Shown: positions 8,453 through 17,513 of the stretch, piece by piece | How the letters are laid out: each line of letters begins with the position of its first letter | Position numbering within the stretch: position 1 is the stretch's first letter | NCBI RefSeq assembly: GCF_036985505.1 | Contig: NZ_BTGQ01000002.1 | Span: 372,001 to 436,000, forward strand | Direction of reading: 5' to 3' | Length of the DNA stretch: 64,000 nt | Source of the DNA: Croceitalea sp947503285 | GTDB taxonomy: Bacteria > Bacteroidota > Bacteroidia > Flavobacteriales > Flavobacteriaceae | Position numbers and translations under genes: made by a program | The notes under the pieces: model-generated | The model's database searches: none | Seen by the model: the letters and a program-made list of their open reading frames with translations, nothing else | What the model was told of the DNA's origin: nothing

Positions 8453-9123
8453 GATTTTTTAGACTGCAAAACAAAATCTTTCAAATAATACGGTTCAAAG
8501 TAGGCAACATCCTCAAAGTCGCCTACTTTGAATTTTTCATAGGATAGCTTGGTCATTTCATTGGCAGAGGGGATAATTTCCGTTTGAAAATCAAACTTAG
8601 GGCTTTTTACAATCCCCTTACACTTTTCGGCACCGCTACCAACTAAGTGAACCTTATCATAAGCTAAAAATTCTTTAAAGGAATCGTTACCGATTATCTC
8701 TGCCTTAGTCTCACGAAGTTCTTCATGGGCAGTATTGAAAACACAAGAATATACTTCCATTCTACGTGCATCGAGTACGGGTATAATGATAGTCTTCTCA
8801 CTAGCGGTTATCTGATGTGCCATGCTCTTTAGGGTGGCAATGGAAATGAGGGGTAAGTCTAGGGAAAAACACAGTCCTTTGGCCGCAGAAACACCTATTC
8901 GAAGTCCGGTGTACGACCCAGGACCTTTACTTACTGCAATAGCATCCAAATCCGAAAAATCCAAACGGGCCTTTTTCAAGACTGCGGCTATAAAAACATG
9001 TAATTGTTCTGAATGGGAATAATTGGGCGTATTTTCTTCCATTAGCGCAACTACCGCTCCATCTCTACCTATACTGACGGAACAATTTGTGGTAGCTGTC
9101 TCTAAATTTAAAATGGTTGCCAT
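8449..9123 (-). CDS. tsaB: tRNA threonylcarbamoyladenosine biosynthesis protein TsaB
   Basis: TsaB dimerises with TsaD and supports the t6A37 modification of tRNAs that read ANN codons. The 224 residues begin with the ASKHA-fold strand ILNLETATTNCSVSI, followed by the family signature AVSKGPGSYTGLRIGVSAAKGL (about 64-85). The length agrees with other Bacteroidota TsaB. The gene is transcribed leftwards toward the convergent MscS gene, sharing a CTAA stop overlap. A terminator between it and the upstream tolC-like gene implies its own promoter in the short gap, but I find no clear match to the consensus. Confidence 0.94.
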   Translation of the reverse strand: MATILNLETATTNCSVSIGRDGAVVALMEENTPNYSHSEQLHVFIAAVLKKARLDFSDLDAIAVSKGPGSYTGLRIGVSAAKGLCFSLDLPLISIATLKSMAHQITASEKTIIIPVLDARRMEVYSCVFNTAHEELRETKAEIIGNDSFKEFLAYDKVHLVGSGAEKCKGIVKSPKFDFQTEIIPSANEMTKLSYEKFKVGDFEDVAYFEPYYLKDFVLQSKKS

Positions 9124-9135
9124 ATGGGCGAATAT

Positions 9136-9167
9136 AAAAAGACCTGTTGGATACTACCAACAGGTCT
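9136..9167 (-). terminator. Intrinsic terminator of the efflux operon
   Basis: The 11-bp stem AGACCTGTTGG / CCAACAGGTCT (9140-9150 and 9157-9167) is followed on the minus strand by a run of T (A-run 9136-9140). It lies just after the stop of the TolC-like gene. Confidence 0.88.
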
Positions 9168-9191
9168 TCATTTGTTTTTAAAAATTAATTC

Positions 9192-10556
9192 TTAATCTAA
9201 AGATAGCGGAATACCGTAAAAGAATTCCAGAATCTTGATTCTAAAGATATAATCATATTTTGCATTGATGAGTGAAGCCTCTGCATTATCCACCCTTGCT
9301 TGGGCTTGACCAAAATCAAAAGCATTCAAGAGACCCGCATCATACCGTTCTTTGGCGTACTCATAGGCCAATCTTCGTGCGTCAACGGTTTTTTGGGCCG
9401 CCTCATACGTTTTCGAAGAAGTGGTTACATCTACATGTGCCTGTTGAATGTTGGTCTCCAATGCCAATTTATCTTGCTCTAACTGCAGTTTTGCACGCTC
9501 GACACCAATTTTTGAACGCTTGACGCCATTACGTGTACTCCAACCATTGAAAAGTGGTACGTTCAGTGAAAAACCATAAGCCAATCCATCAAATAGATAC
9601 AATTGATCGGTGAAAGGTATAATTGAAAAATCTGTGGGATTACCATTGGCATCAAAAGCTGTTGGTACAAGGTTCTGATCCGAATATCTGGTATTGTAAT
9701 TGATAAATGCGGAAAGGGTAGGATAATAGGCCCCCTTTGAGATCTCGAGATCTTTTTCAGCTAAATCAACCCCAGATTGTGAAAACTTAATATCATTTCT
9801 AAACGTCAAGGCCTTTTCAAAAATCACCTTAGGGGAATTGTTCACAATATCTGACGGCGGAACGTCAAATGATTCATCGGCAATGTCAAAATTTTCATAA
9901 TCGGTAATCTGCAATAATTGCGCAAGGTTTATTCGTGATATCAGCACCAAACCCTCACCGTTTACGATTTGTTGTTCTTGGGTAGCTGCCGTGGCCTCTA
10001 TCTCAAGTAAATCGCCACGAGGCAACACCCCAGACTCTACCAACTCTTTAGTACGGTTCAAATCTTGTTCGGTTACTGCATATTGTGCCTTTGAAACCTT
10101 TAATGATTCTTTATTTGACAATACTTGAAGGTAAGCAGTCGCCACATTCAATCGAATATCATCTTTTAAATCGTCTAACCGATACTGATTCGATATCGCG
10201 TTTAACTTAGCCCTTTGAAACTGCTTGATATTTCTAAGCCCGTCAAAAATATTCAATACCGAGGTTACATTACCCGTAAAATTGAGCTGTGTACTCACCG
10301 GTTCTTGTGATGTTGGGTTAAACGAAAGACCAAGGTTCTCAGTGAGCCTGGCATCACCATTTAAAGAGGGTAATAAATTTCCGATAGCGTCAGACTTATC
10401 GATTTTGGCATTTTCAAGATCAAGCTCGAACTGTTCTATTGAAAGATTATTATCTACCGCATATAAGACACATTCTTCAAGCGTCCACTTTTTCATTTGT
10501 GCATTTGTGATGAATACAGCACAAACCACTACTATTAGGGTGATTTTAAATTTCAT
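9192..10556 (-). CDS. TolC family outer-membrane efflux protein
   Basis: This 454-residue protein starts with a signal peptide (residues 1-19, ending TNAQ). It shows the duplicated helical-hairpin pattern of outer membrane efflux proteins (LKDDIRLNVATAYLQVLSNKESL in the first half, LALETNIQQAHVDVTTSSKTYEAA in the second). TolC trimers form the outer-membrane and periplasmic exit duct. It is the last gene of the eight-gene minus-strand efflux operon, 30 bases after the adaptor, and is followed by a terminator. As the only TolC in the cluster, it presumably serves both adaptor/permease sets. Confidence 0.93.
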   Translation of the reverse strand: MKFKITLIVVVCAVFITNAQMKKWTLEECVLYAVDNNLSIEQFELDLENAKIDKSDAIGNLLPSLNGDARLTENLGLSFNPTSQEPVSTQLNFTGNVTSVLNIFDGLRNIKQFQRAKLNAISNQYRLDDLKDDIRLNVATAYLQVLSNKESLKVSKAQYAVTEQDLNRTKELVESGVLPRGDLLEIEATAATQEQQIVNGEGLVLISRINLAQLLQITDYENFDIADESFDVPPSDIVNNSPKVIFEKALTFRNDIKFSQSGVDLAEKDLEISKGAYYPTLSAFINYNTRYSDQNLVPTAFDANGNPTDFSIIPFTDQLYLFDGLAYGFSLNVPLFNGWSTRNGVKRSKIGVERAKLQLEQDKLALETNIQQAHVDVTTSSKTYEAAQKTVDARRLAYEYAKERYDAGLLNAFDFGQAQARVDNAEASLINAKYDYIFRIKILEFFYGIPLSLD

Positions 10557-10586
10557 CCGTTTTTTGATTTTTGGTTATTTGATTGA

Positions 10587-11729
10587 TTATTCAGCTGATT
10601 CTTCTTCGCCTTCTTCCTCATCCAAACCTTTCTTGATAGGCTCTGTTTTATTCCATTGTTTCACCTGATCATCTTTTTCGATACCGGAAACAATTTCTAC
10701 ATTGACACCGTCTGAAATGCCGATCTCGATATCCCTTCTTTCAAACTCTTGTTCGCCCGTAGCCACCTCAACATAAGGCTTGTTCGTATTTTTATCAAAC
10801 TGCAGCAATGATTCGGAAATGACCATGATACTATCTTTCTTTTCAAGCACCAATGAAGCATTGGCACTATAGCCCGCACGAATCAAAATATCATCTTCAA
10901 CGACCACGTCACCCTCTATCTTAAATTGAACGGCACCAGCTTCCTCAACCCCTTTAGGGGCAATAAACTTCAATTTGGCATCAAACTTTTTGTCATCGAT
11001 TGCACCCAGGCTGATTTCAAGTGGCATCCCTACTTCCAACTTACCTACCTCACCTTCATCAACCTTACCCTCAAAAATCATCTTGCCTAAATCGGCAATG
11101 GAGGCGATGGTAGTTCCATCGTTAAAGTTGTTACTTTGAATTACTTGATCACCTTCCTTTACGGGAATCTCAAGAATGGTACCTGATACCGTGGCCCTGA
11201 TATCGGTATTTGCCGCCGAAGAACCACCTATAGAGCCCCTGCGGATAATTTGATAATCTGCTTTGGCGTTCTTTAGTTCTTGCTCTGCTTGCTCAAAGGT
11301 CAACTTTCGATTAATGAAGTCTTGGTTAGAGACCACACCTTTGTCATACAAGGTCTTATTTCTATCGTATTCGATTTTGGCGTTGTTCAATGCCAACTCC
11401 GCATTGCGTACACGGCCTTGGGCCTGGTTCAAAGATTGCTCATTGGGCACCACCTTGATAACGGCAATGAGATCACCGGCTTTGATTTGGGTTCCTTCCT
11501 CTACGAAGATCTTATCGATGATACCGGTAATTTGAGGTTTTATGGCAACCTCATCTTCTGGTATGACCTTACCTGTGGCAACGGTCTTTTTCTCGATGCT
11601 TGCAATAAATGGTTTGTGTGTTTCATATTCAATGGCAGACTTGCTATTGGATTTCATGAAAAATACCGCGGCCCAGAGTGCCCCTAAGATTAATACCCCT
11701 AGACCGACCCATTTTAAAATTTTTTTCAT
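10587..11729 (-). CDS. Periplasmic adaptor (HlyD/MacA type), second copy
   Basis: This 380-residue membrane-fusion protein has an N-terminal membrane anchor (about 7-25), a split lipoyl domain (KPQITGIIDKIFVEEGTQI near 66 and the return half TVSGTILEIPVKEGDQV near 185), a coiled-coil hairpin (about 100-165), then beta-barrel and membrane-proximal domains. The C-terminal tail is very acidic (EEEGEEES). It connects inner-membrane permeases to TolC. It is clearly paralogous to the adaptor at 15063-16175, sharing ATVSG/STVSG, NFNDGTTIA/NFNEGTTIA and MIFEGKVDE at the same positions. The substrate cannot be told from the sequence. Confidence 0.92.
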   Translation of the reverse strand: MKKILKWVGLGVLILGALWAAVFFMKSNSKSAIEYETHKPFIASIEKKTVATGKVIPEDEVAIKPQITGIIDKIFVEEGTQIKAGDLIAVIKVVPNEQSLNQAQGRVRNAELALNNAKIEYDRNKTLYDKGVVSNQDFINRKLTFEQAEQELKNAKADYQIIRRGSIGGSSAANTDIRATVSGTILEIPVKEGDQVIQSNNFNDGTTIASIADLGKMIFEGKVDEGEVGKLEVGMPLEISLGAIDDKKFDAKLKFIAPKGVEEAGAVQFKIEGDVVVEDDILIRAGYSANASLVLEKKDSIMVISESLLQFDKNTNKPYVEVATGEQEFERRDIEIGISDGVNVEIVSGIEKDDQVKQWNKTEPIKKGLDEEEGEEESAE

Positions 11730-11773
11730 TTTAGTGATTGTTTAGTTATGTGAAAATGGTTTTTTATTTCTAA

Positions 11774-13036
11774 TTATTCTTCCCTCAATGCATCAATAGG
11801 TTTGATACTGACCGCCCGTTGCGCGGGAATCAACCCTATCAAAACGCCCAAGATGACCATTAGCAACAAGGATCCTATCACATACGGAATAGGTACTGTT
11901 GGGTTGGTGTAGGGAAAATCCCCACCTCGGGTAAACGTATCGATTACCTTCAAGGTCATCGCTCCCGCGATGATACCGATTATTCCTGCCAACATGGTCA
12001 AAAACAAGGATTCAATTATAATTTGGTTTCTAACTTCAGCAGGCGTAGCACCCAATGCCCTTCGAACCCCCAACTCTTTGGTACGTTCCTTGACCGATAT
12101 CAAAAGTATATTTCCAATACCTATAACCCCTGCAAGAATTGTAGCAATACCAACAATAAGGGATAAAAAGGTCATACCCTGTGAGAAACCCATGATTTTG
12201 TTGAATATTTCACCAAGGTTGAACGAACCGAAAGCCCTTTCATCTTTCGGGTCTACACTGTGGATATTCTTAAGCACGGCTTTGATGTCTTCTTCAACTT
12301 TGATTACGTCGGCATCATCATAGGCCGCAATGGTAAACCAAGAGACATTATTTCCGGTATTGTACAATTTGCGAAATGTCGCAAAGGGAATGAAGATGTC
12401 ACTATCACTTTCAAAACCGCCGCCAGGTGTAAACTTATGCACCCCTACTACTTGAAAATTGATATTATCAATTTTGATATAGCCCCCAATAGGATCTTCT
12501 TCTTCATCAAAAAGCTCTCTCTGCGTACGTTCACCAATAACACAGACTTTTCGGGCTTGTTCAATGTCCGCCTTATTGATAAAACGCCCCCCTTCATAGA
12601 TCTTCTTGGTAGCAATCTCGGCGAAATCAGGAAAATCCCCATAGACTGCATAGCTTCCAGATTTTAAGCCCCTGGTAATGATTCCCGGACTGGAACCAAA
12701 AATACCTTTAACATTGCGAGGGGCAATGGTCTCGATTTCAGGCACCCTGTTATAAAGTACTTCAACATCACTCAACTTCAATTGTATTTGCCGTCCGGTC
12801 TTGAAACCGGCATAAGGCATGCTTGTACTTTGCCCCCAGGCAAACAGGCTATTTTTGGCTATGGTCTCGAACTGACGTTCAAAACCGTTATCAAGACCTT
12901 GAGAGGCCCCAGATAGACCTATATAAATATAGATTCCGACGAATACCCCGATCATGGTCAAAAAGGTTCGAAGTTTATTCTTTGAGATCGATTGAAAAAT
13001 CTCTTGCCATGTATTTCTATCAAATAACTGTCTCAT
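11774..13036 (-). CDS. MacB-like ABC transporter permease (type B, second copy)
   Basis: This 420-residue permease has the MacB/FtsX layout: one N-terminal membrane helix (about 24-44), a large periplasmic MacB-type domain (about 50-280), then three C-terminal helices beginning with FLSLIVGIATILAGVIGIGN. The conserved coupling region VKERTKELGVRRALGATP is present. It has no nucleotide-binding domain, unlike MacB itself, so it depends on the separate ATPase in the operon. It most resembles the permease at 16252-17511 (shared QSTxMxYxG, PRN, SGSYxxxGDxP), making the two a type-B pair. Its ATG lies one base after the stop of the preceding permease. Confidence 0.92.
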   Translation of the reverse strand: MRQLFDRNTWQEIFQSISKNKLRTFLTMIGVFVGIYIYIGLSGASQGLDNGFERQFETIAKNSLFAWGQSTSMPYAGFKTGRQIQLKLSDVEVLYNRVPEIETIAPRNVKGIFGSSPGIITRGLKSGSYAVYGDFPDFAEIATKKIYEGGRFINKADIEQARKVCVIGERTQRELFDEEEDPIGGYIKIDNINFQVVGVHKFTPGGGFESDSDIFIPFATFRKLYNTGNNVSWFTIAAYDDADVIKVEEDIKAVLKNIHSVDPKDERAFGSFNLGEIFNKIMGFSQGMTFLSLIVGIATILAGVIGIGNILLISVKERTKELGVRRALGATPAEVRNQIIIESLFLTMLAGIIGIIAGAMTLKVIDTFTRGGDFPYTNPTVPIPYVIGSLLLMVILGVLIGLIPAQRAVSIKPIDALREE

Positions 13037-13037
13037 A

Positions 13038-14273
13038 TTATTCGTCTCTTAATGCCACAATAGGTTTGATTTTGGCCGCCCTTTTTGCAGGAATATATCC
13101 TGCGATTGTTCCACAAATAATCAGCAATACCGTCGCAAATATGGCAGTACCGGTTGCTATGTATGGGTTGGTAATAAAATAATCATCCTCTAGGGTCTTG
13201 CCCCCTATCTGTGCTAATACGACCACGCCTATGATCATACCCACAAAACCTGAGATCGTTGTAATGAAAATAGACTCAAAAAGTATGGAGTTTATCACTT
13301 TCTTTGGCGTCGCCCCCAAAGCTTTGCGAATACCTATTTCTTTGGTACGTTCTTTCACCACAAATACCATTATATTACTGATACCTATAATACCTGATAT
13401 GATGACCGCAAAAGCAATTGCCGAAATTATGATTTGCAGTACGCCGGCAAATTGTTGGTTTTGTTTTAAGTTGTCGGCAACATTTCGAATGAATATGCCA
13501 TTAGGGTCTTCTGGACTAATAAATTTCTTGTCCCTAAGAAAAAGATCTAGCTTTTTTTCAAAGGCCATGGCACCCGCATAACCGATTTCGGGTCTAAAGG
13601 CCAATATGATCTGGTCTATTTTATCAGTGTTCTTTTCTATAAGCTGTCGGGTGGTGTAGGGTATGTATATGTTACGTTCTTCATTATCACCCCCATCGTC
13701 TTGAAAAACCCCTATCACCTTGAAATTACTGCCTCCAATATCAATGAACTTACCAATGGCGTTCTCGCCCAAAAACAAATCACGCTCCACCAACCTACCG
13801 ATAACCGCATACTTCGTTTTATTCTTGACATCAAGACTGTTGATGTAGCGGCCTTTCATTATAATGGTCTTTTCGGCGAATAAATGGGCAGGACCTACGG
13901 CCCTGGTATTGTAATTATCGGATTCTTCTTTGTAAGTGACCAGATTGTTTCTTGATATACGAGGTGTGATGTATTCCATCAACATTGCAAAGTTGTCTTC
14001 GATATCGACCAAGTCTTGATTTTCAAACTCTATTTGCCTATTGGCTTTGTAGCCTTTGTAAGGTATCGTGGTTCTGCCGCGGAACACGAAGAAGACGTTG
14101 GTAGCGTCATCGCCAAAAAACTTTGCGAAGGTATTGTTCAGGCCATTTCCCATCCCAAATAGGGTAACGAAGATGAATATGCCCAAAGCTACCGTAAAAC
14201 CTGTCAGAAAAGTACGTAGTTTGTTCTTCTGAATGGTCTCGAATATTTCTTTCCAAGTATCCCTACTGAACAT
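13038..14273 (-). CDS. MacB-like ABC transporter permease (type A, second copy)
   Basis: This 411-residue FtsX-like permease has an N-terminal helix (KNKLRTFLTGFTVALGIFIF), a periplasmic MacB-type core, and three C-terminal helices with VKERTKEIGIRKALGATPKK in the cytoplasmic loop. There is no ATPase domain. It is closest to the permease at 17514-18764: both begin with xWxEIFxTIxKNKLRTFLTG and have RTTIxYKGxxxxRxI. The upstream ATPase gene overlaps it by 11 bases (14263-14273), which suggests translational coupling and matched subunit amounts. It probably forms a heterodimer with the type-B permease encoded next. Confidence 0.92.
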   Translation of the reverse strand: MFSRDTWKEIFETIQKNKLRTFLTGFTVALGIFIFVTLFGMGNGLNNTFAKFFGDDATNVFFVFRGRTTIPYKGYKANRQIEFENQDLVDIEDNFAMLMEYITPRISRNNLVTYKEESDNYNTRAVGPAHLFAEKTIIMKGRYINSLDVKNKTKYAVIGRLVERDLFLGENAIGKFIDIGGSNFKVIGVFQDDGGDNEERNIYIPYTTRQLIEKNTDKIDQIILAFRPEIGYAGAMAFEKKLDLFLRDKKFISPEDPNGIFIRNVADNLKQNQQFAGVLQIIISAIAFAVIISGIIGISNIMVFVVKERTKEIGIRKALGATPKKVINSILFESIFITTISGFVGMIIGVVVLAQIGGKTLEDDYFITNPYIATGTAIFATVLLIICGTIAGYIPAKRAAKIKPIVALRDE

Positions 14274-14967
14274 ATTGGGCCGCTCTAACTTGTTCTACTT
14301 TTTTATCTTCAACGATGACCCCATCTTTCAGATGGATTACCCTTTTACACATTTCGGCGATATCGGGCTCGTGGGTTACCACTAAAATCGTATTACCCTC
14401 ATCGTTGATTTTCTGTATTAAGTCCATCACCTCATACGAGGTTTTGCTATCTAAGGCACCTGTTGGCTCATCGGCCAATAATACCTTGGGTTCTGCTGCC
14501 ATTGCCCTTGCGATAGCGACCCGTTGTTTTTGACCACCTGATAACTCACTGGGCAAGTGTGTCGCCCATTCTTTCAAACCTACCCTATCAAGATATTCAA
14601 TGGCCTTTTCTTGACGTTCCTTTCTCGGAACACGCTGATAATACAAGGGCAATGCAACGTTTTCCATCGCACTTTTGTAATTGATCAGGTTGAAGGATTG
14701 AAATACGAAACCTAGAAATTTATTTCGGTATTGCGCCGCTTTTGTTTCCGTAAGGTTCTTGATAGGCACGCTATCTAACGTATACTCGCCTGAATCGGCT
14801 TCATCAAGCATACCCAGAATGTTCAGAAGGGTAGATTTTCCGGAACCTGATGATCCCATTATGGCAACAAGTTCACCTGATTCACAAGAAAAATTGATTC
14901 CCTTTAAAACGTGAAGTGAATTACTTCCCATTTTATAGGATTTATGAAGATCTTTGATTTCTATCAT
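14263..14967 (-). CDS. ABC transporter ATP-binding subunit (LolD/MacB-type)
   Basis: This 234-residue protein has all ATPase motifs: Walker A GSSGSGKS (residues 38-45), Q-loop in FVFQSFNL, signature LSGGQKQR, Walker B VLLADEPTGALDS, and the H-loop VTHEP. It belongs to the MacB/LolD/FtsE group, which couples ATP hydrolysis to mechanotransmission through FtsX-like permeases rather than classical transmembrane transport. It is the only ATPase gene in a cluster with four permeases, so it must be shared or be supplemented from elsewhere in the genome. It overlaps the next permease by 11 bases. Confidence 0.95.
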   Translation of the reverse strand: MIEIKDLHKSYKMGSNSLHVLKGINFSCESGELVAIMGSSGSGKSTLLNILGMLDEADSGEYTLDSVPIKNLTETKAAQYRNKFLGFVFQSFNLINYKSAMENVALPLYYQRVPRKERQEKAIEYLDRVGLKEWATHLPSELSGGQKQRVAIARAMAAEPKVLLADEPTGALDSKTSYEVMDLIQKINDEGNTILVVTHEPDIAEMCKRVIHLKDGVIVEDKKVEQVRAAQYVQ

Positions 14968-15062
14968 GATTGGTTTGTTAGCTATAAGACTTTTCAGTCC
15001 GACAATAGGACTTACAAGTTGTTAAATTGTTACAAGAATTTTTAAAAAGTTTTGTTAAATGA

Positions 15063-16175
15063 TCAATTACCATTTTCTTCAGGCTCCACACTGTTCCAAA
15101 CTTTGATTTTATCGGCATTTGAAACACCTGATCTCACCTCTACATATATACCGTCACTGACACCCAATTCGACATCCTTTCTCTCGAATTCTTGTTCCGA
15201 TACCTCTACTTCAACGAAGGGTTTTTTCGTTTCATCGTCAAATTGCACCAAGGCTTCCTTTAGTGCCAATACACTATCCGCCCTTGCTAATATTATAGAG
15301 GCGTTTGCACTTAAGCCTGCTCGTATGAACGTAGTATCTTGTTTTTTTAAGGTTCCCTTGATTTCAAATTGAATGGCCCCATTTTCTTCTTTACCCTTAG
15401 GGGCGATATAATCCAATATGGCATCAAAAACTTGATTTTCAATTGCACCGACCGTAATTTCAAGGGGTAGGTCTTCTTTGATCTTACCTACTTCAGATTC
15501 GTCTACCTTACCCTCGAAAATCATTTTTTCAACGTCGGCAATAGCCGCTATAGTAGTTCCCTCGTTAAAATTATTGCTTTCAATGACCTGATTACCCACT
15601 TCAACCGGAACTTCAAGCACCATTCCACTGACTGTGGAGCGGATTAAGTTGTTCGCTGCATTCCTAAAACCGTCAGTGGTACCCGTATTCACGATATCAA
15701 AACGTTTGTTAGCTGCCCTATAGGCCTGCTTTGCTTGATCATAGGTCACCTGTGCCCTTTCTAGATCAGCTTGGGATATCACACCTTTGTTGAAAATGGA
15801 CAGCTGTCTTTCATAATTCCTTTTTTGGTCGTCTAAATTAATTTTAGCGTCTTCAATGGCATTACGTGCGTCATTCAGGGCATTTAAATTTGGCACCACT
15901 TTGATCTTTGCCAATAAATCGCCTGATTTCACATAATCCCCACCTTCAACATAAACTTCTTCAATAACCCCAGAAATGTTTGGTTTGATCAGCACCTCTT
16001 CAAGGGGCAAAATACTTCCAGTAGCTACCGTCTTCTTAATGATCGTTTGCTTGGATGGCACTTCGGTCTCATAAACAACAGGGTCTTCCGCGTTCTTTTG
16101 ATATAGGTAATACATTGCCCCACCGAAGCTGAGCACAATGAGCAATAAAATAATAATGGTTACTGATTTTTTCAT
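15063..16175 (-). CDS. Periplasmic adaptor (HlyD/MacA type), first copy
   Basis: This 370-residue membrane-fusion protein has an N-terminal anchor (about 4-24, TIIILLLIVLSFGGAMYYLY), lipoyl halves (KPNISGVIEEVYVEGG and TVSGMVLEVPVEVGNQV), a hairpin of about 60 residues, and beta-barrel domains. It aligns along its whole length with the adaptor at 10587-11729; both share VKVVPN-like, NFNEGTTIA, MIFEGKVDE and QEFERKD blocks. It sits between the first permease pair and the ATPase, with a gap of about 76 bases after the permease at 16252. The gap before the ATPase (14968-15062) holds no terminator. Confidence 0.92.
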   Translation of the reverse strand: MKKSVTIIILLLIVLSFGGAMYYLYQKNAEDPVVYETEVPSKQTIIKKTVATGSILPLEEVLIKPNISGVIEEVYVEGGDYVKSGDLLAKIKVVPNLNALNDARNAIEDAKINLDDQKRNYERQLSIFNKGVISQADLERAQVTYDQAKQAYRAANKRFDIVNTGTTDGFRNAANNLIRSTVSGMVLEVPVEVGNQVIESNNFNEGTTIAAIADVEKMIFEGKVDESEVGKIKEDLPLEITVGAIENQVFDAILDYIAPKGKEENGAIQFEIKGTLKKQDTTFIRAGLSANASIILARADSVLALKEALVQFDDETKKPFVEVEVSEQEFERKDVELGVSDGIYVEVRSGVSNADKIKVWNSVEPEENGN

Positions 16176-16251
16176 TCTTGATTGATTTAATATTTTGGAA
16201 CATTGGTTCCAAGGTTTTGTAATTGATACCCTTTGATTGACCTTGATTTAT

Positions 16252-17511
16252 TCATTCTGTTCTTAAAGCATCTATCGGCCTTACTTTTATAGCACTTTGC
16301 GCGGGTATAAAACCAGCCAACAAACCTGACACTATCAATATCACCAAGGCCAACGTGACCACCCCGATACCAACACTTGGGTTCATGAACATATCGACTG
16401 GCCCCACACTGTCCAACAGTGTATTGATGCCATATATAAACAAGGATCCGATGATAATACCCATCATTCCAGAAATAATGGTCAAAAAAATCGATTCCAT
16501 AAGAATCTGTTTTTTTATCGACCACGGATTTTCACCCAGTGCCCTTCTTATCCCAATTTCCTTGGTACGTTCCTTCACAACGATGAGCATGATATTACTA
16601 ATGCCGATAACACCTGAGATCAATACCAACGTTCCAACGATAATTGCAATCCATCGCATAGCACTAAAAAGGGTCTCTACACGATTATATTGCTTGAATA
16701 AATCAAAAAAACCAATGGCCCTTTCATCATCAGGATGTACTTTTCGACTTTGCTTTACCGTGCTGATTATCTTATCGGTCAAAGTACTGATAGACTTACC
16801 GTCTTTAGCTGTAAGTGCCATCCAACCGACATTATCAGCCCTATTGAATGCTTGTGAGAACGAAGTGAATGGTGCATATATCTGACGCTCGCTATCTTGG
16901 TTACCCCCATTACTTGTTTTCTCTTTATATGTGCCGACGACCATAAAATTCACACCTGAAATCTTCAGGTAAGTACCTAGAACCTCTTCATCATCTTCAT
17001 AAAGGTCTTTTCGTATGCCATCACCAATGACGACTACTTTTCGTTTTTCTTTAATGTCATTATGGTTTATGAACCGTCCCTTTGCCACATACATCGGATT
17101 TTGCATGATGATCTCTGGGTAATCGCCAAATATCCTATAAGAACCACTTTCAGTGCCATAGATGACATTATCCACACCACTGGCGGACCTCAAACTGTTT
17201 CTTGGGGAGATAATTTTAAGCTCCGGTACTTTTTGACGTATCAAATCAACATCCTCCAACTTAAAATTAAAGCTTCTTCCCTCTGGTAATCCCTGATAGG
17301 CCATTGTGGTACTCTGGGTCCACATGAACATGGTATTCGTGGCGACCCCATTAAAATCTTGTTTAATTCCATTTTCAAGACCTTTACCGGCTGAAAGTAG
17401 GATAATCAGGATCAGAATACCCCAGAATACCCCAAAAGCGGTCAACAAGGTTCTGAACCAGTTGCTGGTCAATACCTCTAAAATTTCTTTCCAACGATCT
17501 CTATTGAACAT
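16252..17511 (-). CDS. MacB-like ABC transporter permease (type B, first copy)
   Basis: This 419-residue protein has an N-terminal helix (WFRTLLTAFGVFWGILILII), a MacB-type periplasmic domain and three C-terminal helices with VKERTKEIGIRRALGENPWS. No ATPase domain is fused. Its closest relative in the window is the permease at 11774-13036. The start lies two bases after the stop of the type-A permease at 17514, so the two are coupled. A further minus-strand frame at 16187-16525 overlaps its 3' end in another phase and looks like a shadow. Confidence 0.92.
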   Translation of the reverse strand: MFNRDRWKEILEVLTSNWFRTLLTAFGVFWGILILIILLSAGKGLENGIKQDFNGVATNTMFMWTQSTTMAYQGLPEGRSFNFKLEDVDLIRQKVPELKIISPRNSLRSASGVDNVIYGTESGSYRIFGDYPEIIMQNPMYVAKGRFINHNDIKEKRKVVVIGDGIRKDLYEDDEEVLGTYLKISGVNFMVVGTYKEKTSNGGNQDSERQIYAPFTSFSQAFNRADNVGWMALTAKDGKSISTLTDKIISTVKQSRKVHPDDERAIGFFDLFKQYNRVETLFSAMRWIAIIVGTLVLISGVIGISNIMLIVVKERTKEIGIRRALGENPWSIKKQILMESIFLTIISGMMGIIIGSLFIYGINTLLDSVGPVDMFMNPSVGIGVVTLALVILIVSGLLAGFIPAQSAIKVRPIDALRTE

Positions 17512-17513
17512 AA

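Noticed and set aside
16187..16525. Minus-strand open frame overlapping the 3' end of the permease at 16252
   Set aside because: Shifted frame of a well-conserved permease; no family match and biased codon pattern.
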